From Actinomycetota bacterium (lineage in GTDB: Bacteria; Actinomycetota; Thermoleophilia; Solirubrobacterales; Solirubrobacteraceae): 39,447 nt of DNA. How positions within the stretch are numbered: position 1 is the stretch's first letter; every line of letters starts with the position of its first letter. The stretch lies in contig VAWY01000051.1 of the NCBI GenBank assembly GCA_005888335.1, positions 1 to 39,447 on the forward strand, given 5' to 3'. Below the pieces are notes generated by a model. That model was not told the DNA's origin, ran no database searches, and saw nothing but the letters and a program-made list of their open reading frames with translations. Both the position numbers and the translations under genes were made by a program. Of this stretch, positions 9,578 to 17,101 are shown piece after piece.

Positions 9578-10320
9578 GGGCCGTAGGCGGTCGGCCTGCC
9601 CGGCATGCCGGCGCCGGGCGCAGGCCGCGCGGGCTCGGGGTCGGGGCGAGGGAACTCGCGGGTGTTGGCGTGGGGGTCGGCGGACAGCCGGCGGGCGAGC
9701 TGCTTCTCGGGCAGCGGCGGGTCCCCGGCGCGGATCTGGCGCAGCAGCTCGGGCACCTCGTCGAGCTCGATCGGACCGACGTAGACGCCGTCGATCGACG
9801 CCATCGGCGCGATGTCGCACGCGCCGAGGCACTCGAAGTGGCGCAGGTTGATGTCCGGGTCGTCCGGGTCGACCTCCTCCTCGAAGCGCTCGTAGAGGCG
9901 GTCGGCGCCGCGCAGCGAGCACGAGATGTTCGTGCACACGTAGACGCGGTGGGCGCCGACCGGCTCGGTGTCGAGCATGTCGTAGAACGTCGCCACCGCG
10001 ATCAGGTAGCCCGGCGTGAGGCGCATGACGCAGGCGACCTGCTCGATCGCCTCGGGCGAGCACCAGCCGTGCACGCGCTGCGCCGCCGCCAGCGCGGGGA
10101 TCGACGCCGAGCGGCGGTCGGGGTACTTGGCCATGAACGCCTCGATCTCCGCGCGCAGCTCGTCGGGGACCGGCGTCGTCGCCGGGTCCGGGACGGCGGC
10201 CGGGTCCTTCGACAGGTCGGCGGCGCGGTCCCAGCCGGGCACGCGCGAGCCGTGGCCGAAGCGCGGCACGGCCTTGACGTCGGTCGCCCCCAGCGGCGAG
10301 GCGTCGCGGAAGTCGGTCAC
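9574..10320 (-). CDS. nuoE: NADH-quinone oxidoreductase subunit E
   Basis: This is a thioredoxin-fold [2Fe-2S] subunit (cluster N1a) that partners NuoF. The product is 248 aa with a GTG start at 10318-10320. The four ligands lie in CTNISC and CLGACDIAP. The protein is longer than the typical 160-180 residues because of a 60-residue N-terminal leader and a 40-residue Pro/Arg-rich tail, both apparently disordered. It begins 10 bp after the nuoD stop and its own stop overlaps the nuoF start. A shorter start inside the leader cannot be excluded. Confidence 0.94.
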   Translation of the reverse strand: MTDFRDASPLGATDVKAVPRFGHGSRVPGWDRAADLSKDPAAVPDPATTPVPDELRAEIEAFMAKYPDRRSASIPALAAAQRVHGWCSPEAIEQVACVMRLTPGYLIAVATFYDMLDTEPVGAHRVYVCTNISCSLRGADRLYERFEEEVDPDDPDINLRHFECLGACDIAPMASIDGVYVGPIELDEVPELLRQIRAGDPPLPEKQLARRLSADPHANTREFPRPDPEPARPAPGAGMPGRPTAYGP

Positions 10321-10330
10321 CGGTGGACCA

Positions 10331-11584
10331 CTATCGGTCGATGCCCCCCAGCACCGGGTCGAGCATCGCCAGCGTGGCGATGAGGTCGGCGATGTAGGCG
10401 TCCTTGACCATCGGCGGGAAGGCCTGGAGGTTCACGAAGCTGGGATCGCGCATGTGCACGCGCGCCGGCTTGCTCGAGCCGTCCGAGCGCACGAAGCAGC
10501 CGTACTCGCCACGCGGGCCCTCGATCGGGAAGTAGACCTCGCCGGGCGGCACGCGGAAGCCCTCGGTGACGAGCTTGAAGTGGTGGATGAGCGCCTCCAT
10601 CGAGGTGGCGAGCTCGTGGCGGGGCGGCAGGCGCACCTTGCGGTCCTCGGTGATGTACGGGCCCTCGGGCAGGCCGTCGAGCGCCTGCTCGATGATCTTC
10701 ACCGACTCGTAGACCTCGGCCAGGCGCACGGCGAAGCGGTCGTAGTTGTCGCCCTGCGCCCCGATCGGGATCTTGAAGTCGAAGTCGTCGTAGCTCGAGT
10801 ACGGCTCGGCCTTGCGCAGGTCCCACGGGTTGCCGGCGGCGCGCAGGAGCGGCCCGGTGACGCCGTAGTCGAGCAGCGTCTGGGCGTCGAGCGGGCAGAC
10901 GTCGCGCAGGCGCGCCAGCACGATCTCGTTCTTGGTGAGGATGGCCGCGACGTCGTCCATGCGGCCGGGCATCGTGCGGCAGAACGCGCGGCACTTCTCC
11001 ACGAAGCCGGTGGGGATGTCCTCCATCACCCCGCCGACCTGGATGTAGCGGGTGTGCATCCGCTGGCCCGACGACATCTCGAAGAGGTCGAGGATCGTCT
11101 CGCGCTCGCGGAAGCAGTACCAGAAGATCGAGATCGCGCCGAGGTCGAGGGCCCCCGTGCCCATCCAGACCATGTGGCTCATGATCCGGCACAGCTCGAG
11201 GTGGATGACGCGCAGGTACTGCGCGCGCTTGGGGACCTCGAGGTCGAGCAGCCGCTCGACCGCGCCGCAGTAGGCCATCGCGTTGAAGTAGTACGCGAGG
11301 TAGTCCATCCGCTCGATGACGGGGACGACCTTCCAGTAGCTCTTGTCCTCGCACGTCTTCTCGATGCCCGTGTGGACGTAGCCGATGATCGGCTTGACGT
11401 CGCGGACGACCTCGCCCTCGAGCACGGTGAGCAGCCGCAGCACGCCGTGCGTTGCCGGGTGGTGCGGCCCCATGTTCAGCGTGAGCAGCTCGTCGTGCGT
11501 GCCGTAGACGTCGGACGGCGACACGGCGTGGTCGATCGAGCTGACGTCGACGGCGGCGGTCCGCGGCTCTTCGGTGGTGGCCAT
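10331..11584 (-). CDS. nuoD: NADH-quinone oxidoreductase subunit D
   Basis: This is the 49-kDa-type subunit that forms the quinone reduction site with NuoB, 417 aa, normal for an unfused NuoD. Conserved segments are MGPHHPATHGVLRL, the hydrogenase-derived core EKTCEDKSYWKVVP and the C-terminal YIADLIATLAMLDPVLGGID. The start is ATG at 11584 with GGAGAG as ribosome-binding site. That site and the ATG both belong to one copy of a 23-bp tandem repeat, and the ATG shares a base with the stop of the mini-ORF that precedes it. Confidence 0.97.
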   Translation of the reverse strand: MATTEEPRTAAVDVSSIDHAVSPSDVYGTHDELLTLNMGPHHPATHGVLRLLTVLEGEVVRDVKPIIGYVHTGIEKTCEDKSYWKVVPVIERMDYLAYYFNAMAYCGAVERLLDLEVPKRAQYLRVIHLELCRIMSHMVWMGTGALDLGAISIFWYCFRERETILDLFEMSSGQRMHTRYIQVGGVMEDIPTGFVEKCRAFCRTMPGRMDDVAAILTKNEIVLARLRDVCPLDAQTLLDYGVTGPLLRAAGNPWDLRKAEPYSSYDDFDFKIPIGAQGDNYDRFAVRLAEVYESVKIIEQALDGLPEGPYITEDRKVRLPPRHELATSMEALIHHFKLVTEGFRVPPGEVYFPIEGPRGEYGCFVRSDGSSKPARVHMRDPSFVNLQAFPPMVKDAYIADLIATLAMLDPVLGGIDR

Positions 11585-11617
11585 CAGTGCTCTCCGGTGG
11601 TGGCCATCACTGCTCTC
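11572..11617. repeat. 23-bp tandem duplication at the nuoC-nuoD junction
   Basis: The two units, 11572-11594 and 11595-11617, differ at a single base (G at 11587 versus C at 11610), and the first 7 bases of a third unit follow. On the coding strand each unit carries ACCACC, the GGAGAG ribosome-binding site and a TGATG junction. The duplication therefore copied an entire stop/start coupling site. Confidence 0.9.
11584..11607 (-). other. 7-codon mini-ORF (MATTGEH) between nuoC and nuoD
   Basis: The ATG at 11607 shares a base with the nuoC stop (TGATG). After seven sense codons the TGA shares a base with the nuoD ATG (again TGATG). The mini-ORF arises from the 23-bp duplication. Whether it is translated is inference, but the signals are the same as those that start nuoD. 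Confidence 0.6.
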
Positions 11618-12164
11618 CGGTGGTCGCCAGCTTCTCGGGGTCGGCGACGTTGGTGCCCAGGGTGTAGTCGGTGCCCTGCGCGGCGTGCTCGGTGAAGAGG
11701 ATCGGCTCGCCGCCGATGGGGAAGTCGCGCCGCTGGGGGAAGCCCTCGTAGTCCTCGGGCATGAGGATGCGGCGCAGGTCGGGGTGGCCGTCGAAGACCA
11801 CGCCGAACATGTCGTAGACCTCGCGCTCCTGGTGGTCGGCGGTCGGCCACTCGGGGGTGACGCTGGGCACGACCGGGTCGCTGGTCGGCACCCGCAGCTT
11901 GACCGTCAGGCGATCGACCTCGCGCATGTCGAGCAGCTCGTAGTGCACGCCCAGCCGCGGCTCCTCGGGGTAGTAGTCGACGCCGTGCACCGAGGCGAGG
12001 AACGTGAAGCCCCGGCCCTTGAGGAACTGCAGCACGTCGCCGATCCGGGCCGGCTCGACGACCAGCGTGCCCTTGTCGCGGAAGAACACGGTGTCGGCGA
12101 CGGCATCCGGATGCGCCTCGCGCAGGTCCTGCGCCAGCAGCTCCAGCCCCGTCGCGTCAGGCAC
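11607..12164 (-). CDS. nuoC: NADH-quinone oxidoreductase subunit C
   Basis: This is the 30-kDa-type subunit of the peripheral arm that helps hold NuoD and NuoB, 185 aa. Family features are [20 protein letters not shown] and the C-terminal signature [20 protein letters not shown], followed by [17 protein letters not shown]. It is not fused to NuoD. The start is GTG at 12162-12164 and overlaps the nuoB 3' end by 8 bp. The last residues (ATTGEQ) come from the tandem-repeat unit at the nuoD junction. Confidence 0.96.
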   Translation of the reverse strand: MPDATGLELLAQDLREAHPDAVADTVFFRDKGTLVVEPARIGDVLQFLKGRGFTFLASVHGVDYYPEEPRLGVHYELLDMREVDRLTVKLRVPTSDPVVPSVTPEWPTADHQEREVYDMFGVVFDGHPDLRRILMPEDYEGFPQRRDFPIGGEPILFTEHAAQGTDYTLGTNVADPEKLATTGEQ

Positions 12165-12834
12165 CCGGCGAGCTCCCCGCCTGCGCCACGTTGATCGCCG
12201 AGGCGGCGAGGCGCCCGGCGTCGGTGACGATCTCCTCGGTGCCCTCGGCCCCGTAGCGCTTGCGCCAGCCGAGGTCGGGCTCCTGCTGGATCATCTGGCG
12301 CAGCTTGAGGATCCCGTGCATGAGCGCCTCCGGGCGCGGCGGGCAGCCCGGCACGTGGACGTCGACCGGCATGAACTTGTCGGCCGGGACGATCGCGTAG
12401 TTGTTGAAGACGCCCATCGAGCTCGAGCACGCGCCCATGGCGATGGCCCACTTCGGCTCGAGCATCTGGTCGTAGATGCGGCGCACGACGGGCGCCATCT
12501 TGATGGAGACGCGCCCGGAGAGGATGAGCAGGTCGGCCTGGCGCGGCGAGGCGCGGAACGCCTCGAAGCCGAAGCGCGCCACGTCGACGCGCGCCGCGAC
12601 GATGCTCATCATCTCGATCGCGCAGCAGGCGAGGCCGAACGTCGCCGGGAACAGCGCGTTGCCGCGAGCCCAGTTGAGCGCCTTCTCGAGCGTCGTCGTG
12701 AGCACGCGCTCCTCGACGTAGCGCTCGAGCTCGGGGCCCTCGAGGTTGCCCTTCAGGGCGTCGCGCGCGCGCAGGCCGCGCGCGCGGAAGTCGGCAAGAT
12801 CGCCGCCGGCGGGCTCGCGGCGGACTATCTCCAA
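12157..12834 (-). CDS. nuoB: NADH-quinone oxidoreductase subunit B, cluster N2
   Basis: This subunit holds cluster N2, the last iron-sulfur centre before quinone. The ligand pattern is clear: [11 protein letters not shown] (adjacent cysteines), [16 protein letters not shown] and [16 protein letters not shown] place the start at TTG 12832-12834, 225 aa, because GGGGAG lies 7 nt upstream and the overlap with nuoA is only 10 bp. A GTG at 12855 is the alternative, with no recognisable ribosome-binding site. No ATG is available. The C-terminus overlaps nuoC by 8 bp. Confidence 0.94.
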   Translation of the reverse strand: MEIVRREPAGGDLADFRARGLRARDALKGNLEGPELERYVEERVLTTTLEKALNWARGNALFPATFGLACCAIEMMSIVAARVDVARFGFEAFRASPRQADLLILSGRVSIKMAPVVRRIYDQMLEPKWAIAMGACSSSMGVFNNYAIVPADKFMPVDVHVPGCPPRPEALMHGILKLRQMIQQEPDLGWRKRYGAEGTEEIVTDAGRLAASAINVAQAGSSPGA

Positions 12835-13184
12835 TTCAGCGCTCCCCGGCGCCACACGTAGAGGAACGCGACGGCCAGCAGGGCGATGAAGACGATCGAC
12901 TCCGTCATGGCGAACGTCCCGAACGCGCGCAGCTGCACCGCGATCGGATAGAGGAAGACGACCTCGATGTCGAAGAGGATGAACAGCATCGCGACCATGT
13001 AGAAGCTGATGCCGAAGCGGAAGCCCTGCTTGACCTCCGAGGGCAGGCCGCACTCGTAGGGCTCGGTGTGGCTGGTGATCCGCGCGGCGCGCGGTCCGAG
13101 CATCCTGTTGAGGGCGACGAACAGTCCCCCGAGTCCCGTGCCGAGGATCAGGAAGACGATCGCCGGGAGGTACGAGCGGAGCAT
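12825..13184 (-). CDS. nuoA: NADH-quinone oxidoreductase subunit A, first gene of operon
   Basis: This is a small three-helix membrane subunit at the junction of the two arms of complex I, 119 aa. The loop signature [20 protein letters not shown] (with the switchable Cys) and the segment [20 protein letters not shown] are typical. It starts at ATG 13184 without a good Shine-Dalgarno. The 50 bp upstream are unusually AT-rich for this genome and must hold the operon promoter, because a divergent gene begins at 13235. Confidence 0.97.
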   Translation of the reverse strand: MLRSYLPAIVFLILGTGLGGLFVALNRMLGPRAARITSHTEPYECGLPSEVKQGFRFGISFYMVAMLFILFDIEVVFLYPIAVQLRAFGTFAMTESIVFIALLAVAFLYVWRRGALNWR

Positions 13185-13234
13185 CGGAACCGGAGTTGTA
13201 CTACAGCTTGTGCGGTGTTGTTACTAAGTGACAA
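13185..13234. promoter_or_regulatory. Divergent promoter region between nuoA and a membrane-protein gene
   Basis: These 50 bp separate two divergent starts and are visibly AT-richer than the surroundings. On the minus strand TTGTCA and a TGTAGT/TAGTAC box are present, but the spacing is not canonical. On the plus strand TTGTAC is followed 17 bp later by TGTTAC. The location is well supported; the exact hexamers are not. Confidence 0.4.
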
Positions 13235-13681
13235 ATGGCATCAGCCGTCGCCCCGTTTGCCCTCCTCCTGGCCGCTCTGAACGCGGTCGCCGCCGCGGTT
13301 GGCGCCTGGCGGTGGTGGCGGGCCCTCGAGCCGACGCCGTGGTTCTGGCGGCTGGTGCGCGCCGGGCAGGCGGCGGCGATCGCGCTGGCCGTGCTCGCGG
13401 GCGTGCTCGCCCTGGCCGGCGAGCGCCCGGACGACGGCCTGTTCTGGCTCTACGTCGCGCTGCCGCTCGCGGTGGCGCTGATCGCCGAGCAGCTGCGGAT
13501 CGCCTCGGCCCAGGCCGAGCTCGACGCCCGCGGGCTGGCGGACGCGCAGGCGATGCGCGCGTTGAGCGACGGGGAGCAGCGCGCGATCGTCGTGGCGATC
13601 CTGCGCCGCGAGATGGTCGTCATGACGTGCGCGTGTGGGGTCGTGGTGTTCCTGGCGCTGCGGGCGGCGGGGACGGCGTAA
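13235..13681 (+). CDS. Small membrane protein, unknown function
   Basis: The product is 148 aa starting at ATG 13235. I do not recognise the family. Hydrophobic segments at about residues 5-25, 45-62 and 70-83, and a final one at about 127-143, suggest four membrane helices. A charged stretch (about 85-122, with SAQAELDARGLADAQAMRAL) lies between helices three and four and looks helical and cytoplasmic. The gene is divergent from nuoA, so it could share regulation with complex I. It converges on the flavin-reductase gene, with a hairpin between the two stops. Confidence 0.75.
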   Translation: MASAVAPFALLLAALNAVAAAVGAWRWWRALEPTPWFWRLVRAGQAAAIALAVLAGVLALAGERPDDGLFWLYVALPLAVALIAEQLRIASAQAELDARGLADAQAMRALSDGEQRAIVVAILRREMVVMTCACGVVVFLALRAAGTA

Positions 13682-13691
13682 GGCTCGTTCC

Positions 13692-13708
13692 CGTCGGTGC
13701 CACCGACG
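13692..13708. terminator. Bidirectional terminator-like hairpin
   Basis: CGTCGGT and ACCGACG pair perfectly over 7 bp with a GCC loop. The hairpin lies between the convergent stops at 13681 and 13712. It has no long U-tract. Confidence 0.55.
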
Positions 13709-13711
13709 CGG

Positions 13712-14203
13712 CTACGCGCCCGAGCGCCCGCCCGAGCGGAGCGCGTGAAACGCCCCCCGGAAGAACAGCAACGGCTCCCCGCCCCCGTGCTCCATCTGCG
13801 TCACCGCCCCCACCCCGATCGTGTGGTCGCCGCCCGGATGCAGCGCGAGGAGGTCGCAGGCCAGCCAGGCGAGGGCGTCGTCCAGCACGGGCACGCCGTG
13901 GTCGACCGTGTGGGTGACCGCCGCGAACTTCTCGGCCGCCAGCGCCTTGGAGGCGAACGTCGCGGCGAGCTCCTCCTGGCCGGCGCGCAGGACGTTGACC
14001 GCGAAGCGCCCGGCCGCGCGGACGACCGGCAGCGTGCGCGACTCGTTGTCGAAGCAGACCAGCAGCAGCGGCGGGTCGAGCGACAGCGAGCTGACGGCGT
14101 TCGTCGTGAGGCCCGCGGGGCCGTCGGGGCCGACGGCGGTGACGACGCAGACGCCGGTCGCGAAGTGCCCCATCGTGTCGCGGAAGCGGCGACCCTCGTC
14201 CAC
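13712..14203 (-). CDS. Flavin reductase-like domain protein
   Basis: This is a split-barrel FMN-binding protein of the flavin reductase family (DIM6/NTAB type), which supplies reduced flavin to partner monooxygenases or acts as a stand-alone NAD(P)H:flavin reductase. Family segments are RFRDTMGHFATGVCVVTAVG, GLTTNAVSSLSLDPPLLLVC, FAVNVLRAGQEELAATFAS and the C-terminal AFHAL. I choose GTG at 14203 (163 aa) because the homologous region begins right after it and a TATCGT box lies 7 nt upstream, which fits a leaderless transcript. The frame is open to 14332 without resembling the family. No monooxygenase partner is adjacent. Confidence 0.8.
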   Translation of the reverse strand: MDEGRRFRDTMGHFATGVCVVTAVGPDGPAGLTTNAVSSLSLDPPLLLVCFDNESRTLPVVRAAGRFAVNVLRAGQEELAATFASKALAAEKFAAVTHTVDHGVPVLDDALAWLACDLLALHPGGDHTIGVGAVTQMEHGGGEPLLFFRGAFHALRSGGRSGA

Positions 14204-14210
14204 AGCGCGG

Positions 14211-14216
14211 ACGATA
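14211..14216 (-). promoter_or_regulatory. -10-like TATCGT 7 nt before the flavin-reductase GTG
   Basis: TATCGT lies on the minus strand, with no Shine-Dalgarno between it and the GTG at 14203. It fits the short-spacing pattern of several genes here. Confidence 0.4.
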
Positions 14217-14328
14217 GGCCCGGCGCCAGCCGTGGTTGCCGCCGATCCGAAGGGTCGCGGCGATGTCTCGATGCAGCTGCGCCCGTCGGCGGCCGGCGCC
14301 GGGCGTCCCTCAGTTCGCCGCGCGGCGC

Positions 14329-14736
14329 TCACCTCCTGCCGGTGACGACGAGCTCGCCGTGCACGCCGAGGTCGTCGTGGTTGGCGATCGAGCAGGCGAG
14401 CCGGTAGGTCCCGGGCGCGAGCGTCAGCACCTCCGAGGACACCGTCTCGCCGGGGTGCTCCGTGGGCGTGCCCTCACCGATCTGCAGCGGCTTGCCCTCG
14501 TCGTCGGTCTTCGTCGTCGAGAAGATCTTGACGTTGTGCGTGAGGATCCCGTCGTCGCGCGCGACGATCCGCACGCGCGGGCCGGTGACCTCGACCTTCT
14601 TGGGCAGGAGCCGGTACTCGTCGAGGCGCAGGCGGACCGTCCCGCCCGTCGCAAGGACGGGCTGCGAGCCGCCGCAGCCGGCGGCGGCGAGGACGAGGAG
14701 GGGGAGTGCGGCCTTCAGACGCATGCGGCGGCGCAT
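14329..14736 (-). CDS. Cupredoxin-like lipoprotein
   Basis: This is a predicted exported lipoprotein of 135 aa. The N-terminus is a lipoprotein signal with lipobox LAAAG-C21. The C-terminus reads as a small blue-copper domain: H67 in ILTHNVKIF, then GTYRLACSIANH with C115 and H120. In the usual order a methionine follows five residues after the second His; here that place is V125 (DDLGVHGEL), so a classical axial Met is absent. It may be an electron carrier or a copper-binding protein outside the membrane. A second ATG at 14724 is a possible start. It is divergent from a cytochrome c gene with almost no space between them, which suggests a shared redox role. Confidence 0.7.
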   Translation of the reverse strand: MRRRMRLKAALPLLVLAAAGCGGSQPVLATGGTVRLRLDEYRLLPKKVEVTGPRVRIVARDDGILTHNVKIFSTTKTDDEGKPLQIGEGTPTEHPGETVSSEVLTLAPGTYRLACSIANHDDLGVHGELVVTGRR

Positions 14737-14741
14737 GAGCC

Positions 14742-14747
14742 TATGCT
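14742..14747 (+). promoter_or_regulatory. -10-like TATGCT ahead of the cytochrome c gene
   Basis: TATGCT ends 10 nt before the ATG at 14758, which would give a leader of only a few nucleotides. It also lies within the tiny gap of a divergent gene pair. Confidence 0.35.
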
Positions 14748-14757
14748 TGCGCGCCGC

Positions 14758-15150
14758 ATGGCCGCCCAACCCCGCATGCTGGCCGCGCTCGCCGTCCTCG
14801 GCGGGGCCGCCGCGGCGCTCGGCGCGTGCGGGACGCAGGAGGTCAGCGTCTCGCCCTCGGATCCGCCCGCGGTCAAGAGCGGCGCCGACATCTTCGCCGC
14901 CCGCTGCGGCGGGTGCCACACGTTCAGCAAGGCGGGCACCCAGGGCGGCGCCACCAAGATCAAGGACCGCGAGCGCGTCGACGGCCCCAACTTCGACGCG
15001 CGCAAGGAGACCGTCCCGCAGGTCCTCTACGCGATCCGCAACGGCGGCTTCTCCGGGGCGATCATGCCCGAGAACATCGTCACCGGCCGCGAGGCGCAGG
15101 CGGTCGCCGAGTTCCTCGCGAAGTACTCGGGCCGCAAGGCCGCCAAGTAG
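14758..15150 (+). CDS. c-type cytochrome lipoprotein
   Basis: This is a membrane-anchored, single-heme cytochrome c of 130 aa. It has a signal sequence with lipobox LGA-C24, then the heme-binding motif C50-G-G-C-H54, and the probable axial methionine in GAIMPENIV near the C-terminal helix. The arrangement is that of a class I cytochrome. An ATG at 14743 is also in frame; I prefer 14758 because a -10-like box precedes it. The likely role is extracytoplasmic electron transfer, perhaps with the divergent cupredoxin. serS follows 8 bp after the stop and may be co-transcribed. Confidence 0.85.
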   Translation: MAAQPRMLAALAVLGGAAAALGACGTQEVSVSPSDPPAVKSGADIFAARCGGCHTFSKAGTQGGATKIKDRERVDGPNFDARKETVPQVLYAIRNGGFSGAIMPENIVTGREAQAVAEFLAKYSGRKAAK

Positions 15151-15158
15151 CCGATCCG

Positions 15159-16409
15159 ATGCTCGACCTGCGGCGCATCCGCAGCGAGCCCGACGCCGTG
15201 CGCGCCGCCCTCGACCGGCGCGGCGACCCGAGCATCGGCGAGGCGCTCGACCGGGTGCTCGCGCTCGACGCGCGCCGCCGCGAGCTGCTGCCCGAGCTCG
15301 AGCAGCTGCGCGCGCGCAAGAACGAGGCCAGCGAGACGATCGGCGCGGCCAAACGCTCGGGCGAGGACGCGAGCGACGCGATCGCGGCGATGAAGGAGCT
15401 CGGCGCGCGTGAGAAGGAGCTCTCGGCCGAGCTGTCGGAGATCGAGGCCGAGCTCGGCCACGCGCAGACCGCGCTGCCGAACGTGCCCGCCGACGAGGCG
15501 CCTCAGGGCGACAGCGTCCTGCGCGAGGTCGGCGAGGCCGGGCGCACCGGTCGCGACCACCTCGAGCTGGCCGGGCCGATGATCGACATGGAGGCGGGCG
15601 CGCGCGTCGCCGGTTCGCGCTTCGCCTACCTGCGCGGCGACCTCGTCATGCTCGAGTTCGCGCTGGTGCGCTGGGCGCTCGAGCGCCTGCGCGCCCACGG
15701 CCACGAGCCGGTCGTGCCCCCGGTCCTCGTGCGCGAGGAGGCCATGTACGGCACCGGCTTCCTGCCCGACACCGAGCAGCAGATCTACCGCCTGGCCGAC
15801 GACCCGCTCTACCTGGTCGGCACCAGCGAGGTGCCGCTCGCCTCGCTGCACGCGGGCGAGATCCTCGACGAGGAGACGCTCCCGCGCCGCTACGCGGCGT
15901 TCTCGTCGTGCTTCCGGCGCGAGGCGGGCGCGGCCGGCAAGGACACGCGCGGGATCTTCCGCGTCCATCAGTTCGACAAGGTCGAGATGTTCAGCTTCGT
16001 CGCCCCCGAGCGATCCGCGGAGGAGCACGAGCGGCTGCTGGCCGTCGAGGAGCAGCTGCTCGGCGAGCTGCAGATCCCGTACCGGGTGGTCGACATCTCC
16101 GTCGACGACCTCGGCGCGAGCGCGGCGCGCAAGTTCGACCTCGAGGCGTGGCTGCCCGGCCAGGCGGCCTACCGCGAGCTGACCTCGTGCTCGAACACCA
16201 CGGACTTCCAGGCCCGCCGGCTGGAGATCCGCATGCGCCCGGCGGGCGGCGGGCGCCCGGTCGTCCTGCACACGCTGAACGGCACCGCGGTCGCGGTCGG
16301 GCGCACGATCATCGCGCTGCTCGAGAACGGCCAGCGCGACGACGGCGGCGTCGACCTGCCGCCCGTCCTGGCCGAGTTCGGCGCCCCGCGCTCCCTAGGC
16401 CCCGTCTGA
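15159..16409 (+). CDS. serS: Serine--tRNA ligase
   Basis: This class II aminoacyl-tRNA synthetase charges tRNA-Ser, 416 aa, the normal length. Residues of about 25-105 form the antiparallel coiled-coil arm that grips tRNA (charged heptads from RRELLPELEQLRARKNEASE to AREKELSAELSEIEAELG). The catalytic core has TSEVPLASLH, motif 2 FRREAGAAGKDTRGIFRVHQ at about residue 251 and motif 3 LNGTAVAVGRTIIALLENGQ at about residue 372. Motif 3 has TAVAV where many SerRS have SGLAV. The start is ATG at 15159, 8 bp after the cytochrome gene. The 3' end overlaps the convergent STAS gene by 15 bp. Confidence 0.97.
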   Translation: MLDLRRIRSEPDAVRAALDRRGDPSIGEALDRVLALDARRRELLPELEQLRARKNEASETIGAAKRSGEDASDAIAAMKELGAREKELSAELSEIEAELGHAQTALPNVPADEAPQGDSVLREVGEAGRTGRDHLELAGPMIDMEAGARVAGSRFAYLRGDLVMLEFALVRWALERLRAHGHEPVVPPVLVREEAMYGTGFLPDTEQQIYRLADDPLYLVGTSEVPLASLHAGEILDEETLPRRYAAFSSCFRREAGAAGKDTRGIFRVHQFDKVEMFSFVAPERSAEEHERLLAVEEQLLGELQIPYRVVDISVDDLGASAARKFDLEAWLPGQAAYRELTSCSNTTDFQARRLEIRMRPAGGGRPVVLHTLNGTAVAVGRTIIALLENGQRDDGGVDLPPVLAEFGAPRSLGPV

Positions 16410-16769
16410 GCTGACGTGCGCGAGGGCCTCCTCGCGCGTCCCGACGATGTCGAAGGTCGAGTCCAGCCGGGTGATCTCGAAGAGCCGCAGCACCGTCGGG
16501 TTCGTGCACACCAGCACGAGCGAGCCCTTGCGCCGCGTCAGCCGGCGCAGGCCGTTGAGCAGCACGCTCAGCCCGGTCGAGTCGATGAACTCGACGCGCG
16601 AGAAGTCGAGGACGAGGGACGTCTTGCCGTCCGCGATGGCGGCGTTGAGGCGCTCGGAGAAGCGCGGAGCGGTGCTGACGTGGATCTCGCCGGCGGCGTC
16701 GAGGATGCGCGTGCGCTCGTCGACGTCCTCCTCGGAGACCTCGAACTTGGGCTGGGGGAAGTCGTTCAT
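16395..16769 (-). CDS. STAS-domain anti-sigma-factor antagonist
   Basis: This protein resembles SpoIIAA/RsbV, 124 aa. Its unphosphorylated form normally binds an anti-sigma kinase and frees a sigma factor. The core VLDFSRVEFIDSTGLSVLLN contains the DSTG motif, whose serine is the usual phosphorylation site. An N-terminal extension of about 18 residues precedes the fold. No anti-sigma kinase or sigma gene is adjacent; a SpoIIE-type phosphatase that could act on such a protein lies 18 kb away (34743-36680). The start is ATG at 16769 with no Shine-Dalgarno and a TATCGG box only 6 nt upstream. Confidence 0.88.
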   Translation of the reverse strand: MNDFPQPKFEVSEEDVDERTRILDAAGEIHVSTAPRFSERLNAAIADGKTSLVLDFSRVEFIDSTGLSVLLNGLRRLTRRKGSLVLVCTNPTVLRLFEITRLDSTFDIVGTREEALAHVSSDGA

Positions 16770-16775
16770 CCGGGG

Positions 16776-16781
16776 CCGATA
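16776..16781 (-). promoter_or_regulatory. -10-like TATCGG 6 nt before the STAS start codon
   Basis: The 6-nt spacing to ATG and the lack of a ribosome-binding site suggest leaderless transcription. Confidence 0.45.
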
Positions 16782-16805
16782 GGTTCTCTCCCGCAGCGGT
16801 CGTCG

Positions 16806-17015
16806 TCAATCGCCGCGTCGGACGGTCTCGCGCCGGCGGCGCTCGACGCGCGCCGCCTGCAGCGAGAACAGCTGGGCCATCGGCTCGCGCGGCGCGTCGG
16901 CCCGGGCGGGCGGCCGGGCGAGTTCGAACGCGCGTCCTCCGCACCTCGCGCAGCGGGTGGCCGCGGCGCTCGCCGTACCGCACACAACGCAGCGGAAGGG
17001 CTGGTGCACGGACAT
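16806..17015 (-). CDS. Small zinc-ribbon protein
   Basis: The product is 69 aa, starting at ATG 17015. Two CxxC knuckles, CVVCG and CARCG, spaced 13 residues apart, form a short zinc ribbon at the N-terminus. The rest is a basic, probably helical tail ending RRRRETVRRGD. Such proteins often bind nucleic acid or act as accessory factors; no specific family is recognised. It lies 36 bp upstream of the STAS gene on the same strand and might be co-transcribed with it. A GGAAAGG precedes the ATG but at very short spacing. Confidence 0.65.
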   Translation of the reverse strand: MSVHQPFRCVVCGTASAAATRCARCGGRAFELARPPARADAPREPMAQLFSLQAARVERRRRETVRRGD

Positions 17016-17049
17016 GCCCTTTCCCGGTACGCGCCTGTCCGAACCGGTG

Positions 17050-17089
17050 CCGGCGGCGGGGCGCCTCCGCCAGGTGCGCCCGCCGCCGG
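17050..17089. terminator. Strong terminator-like hairpin after the secreted repeat protein
   Basis: CCGGCGGCGGG (17050-17060) pairs with CCCGCCGCCGG (17079-17089). The stem continues inward over three more pairs after one bulged G. It lies just downstream of the minus-strand stop at 17102. Confidence 0.6.
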
Positions 17090-17101
17090 TGGGTCGCGCA
17101 G

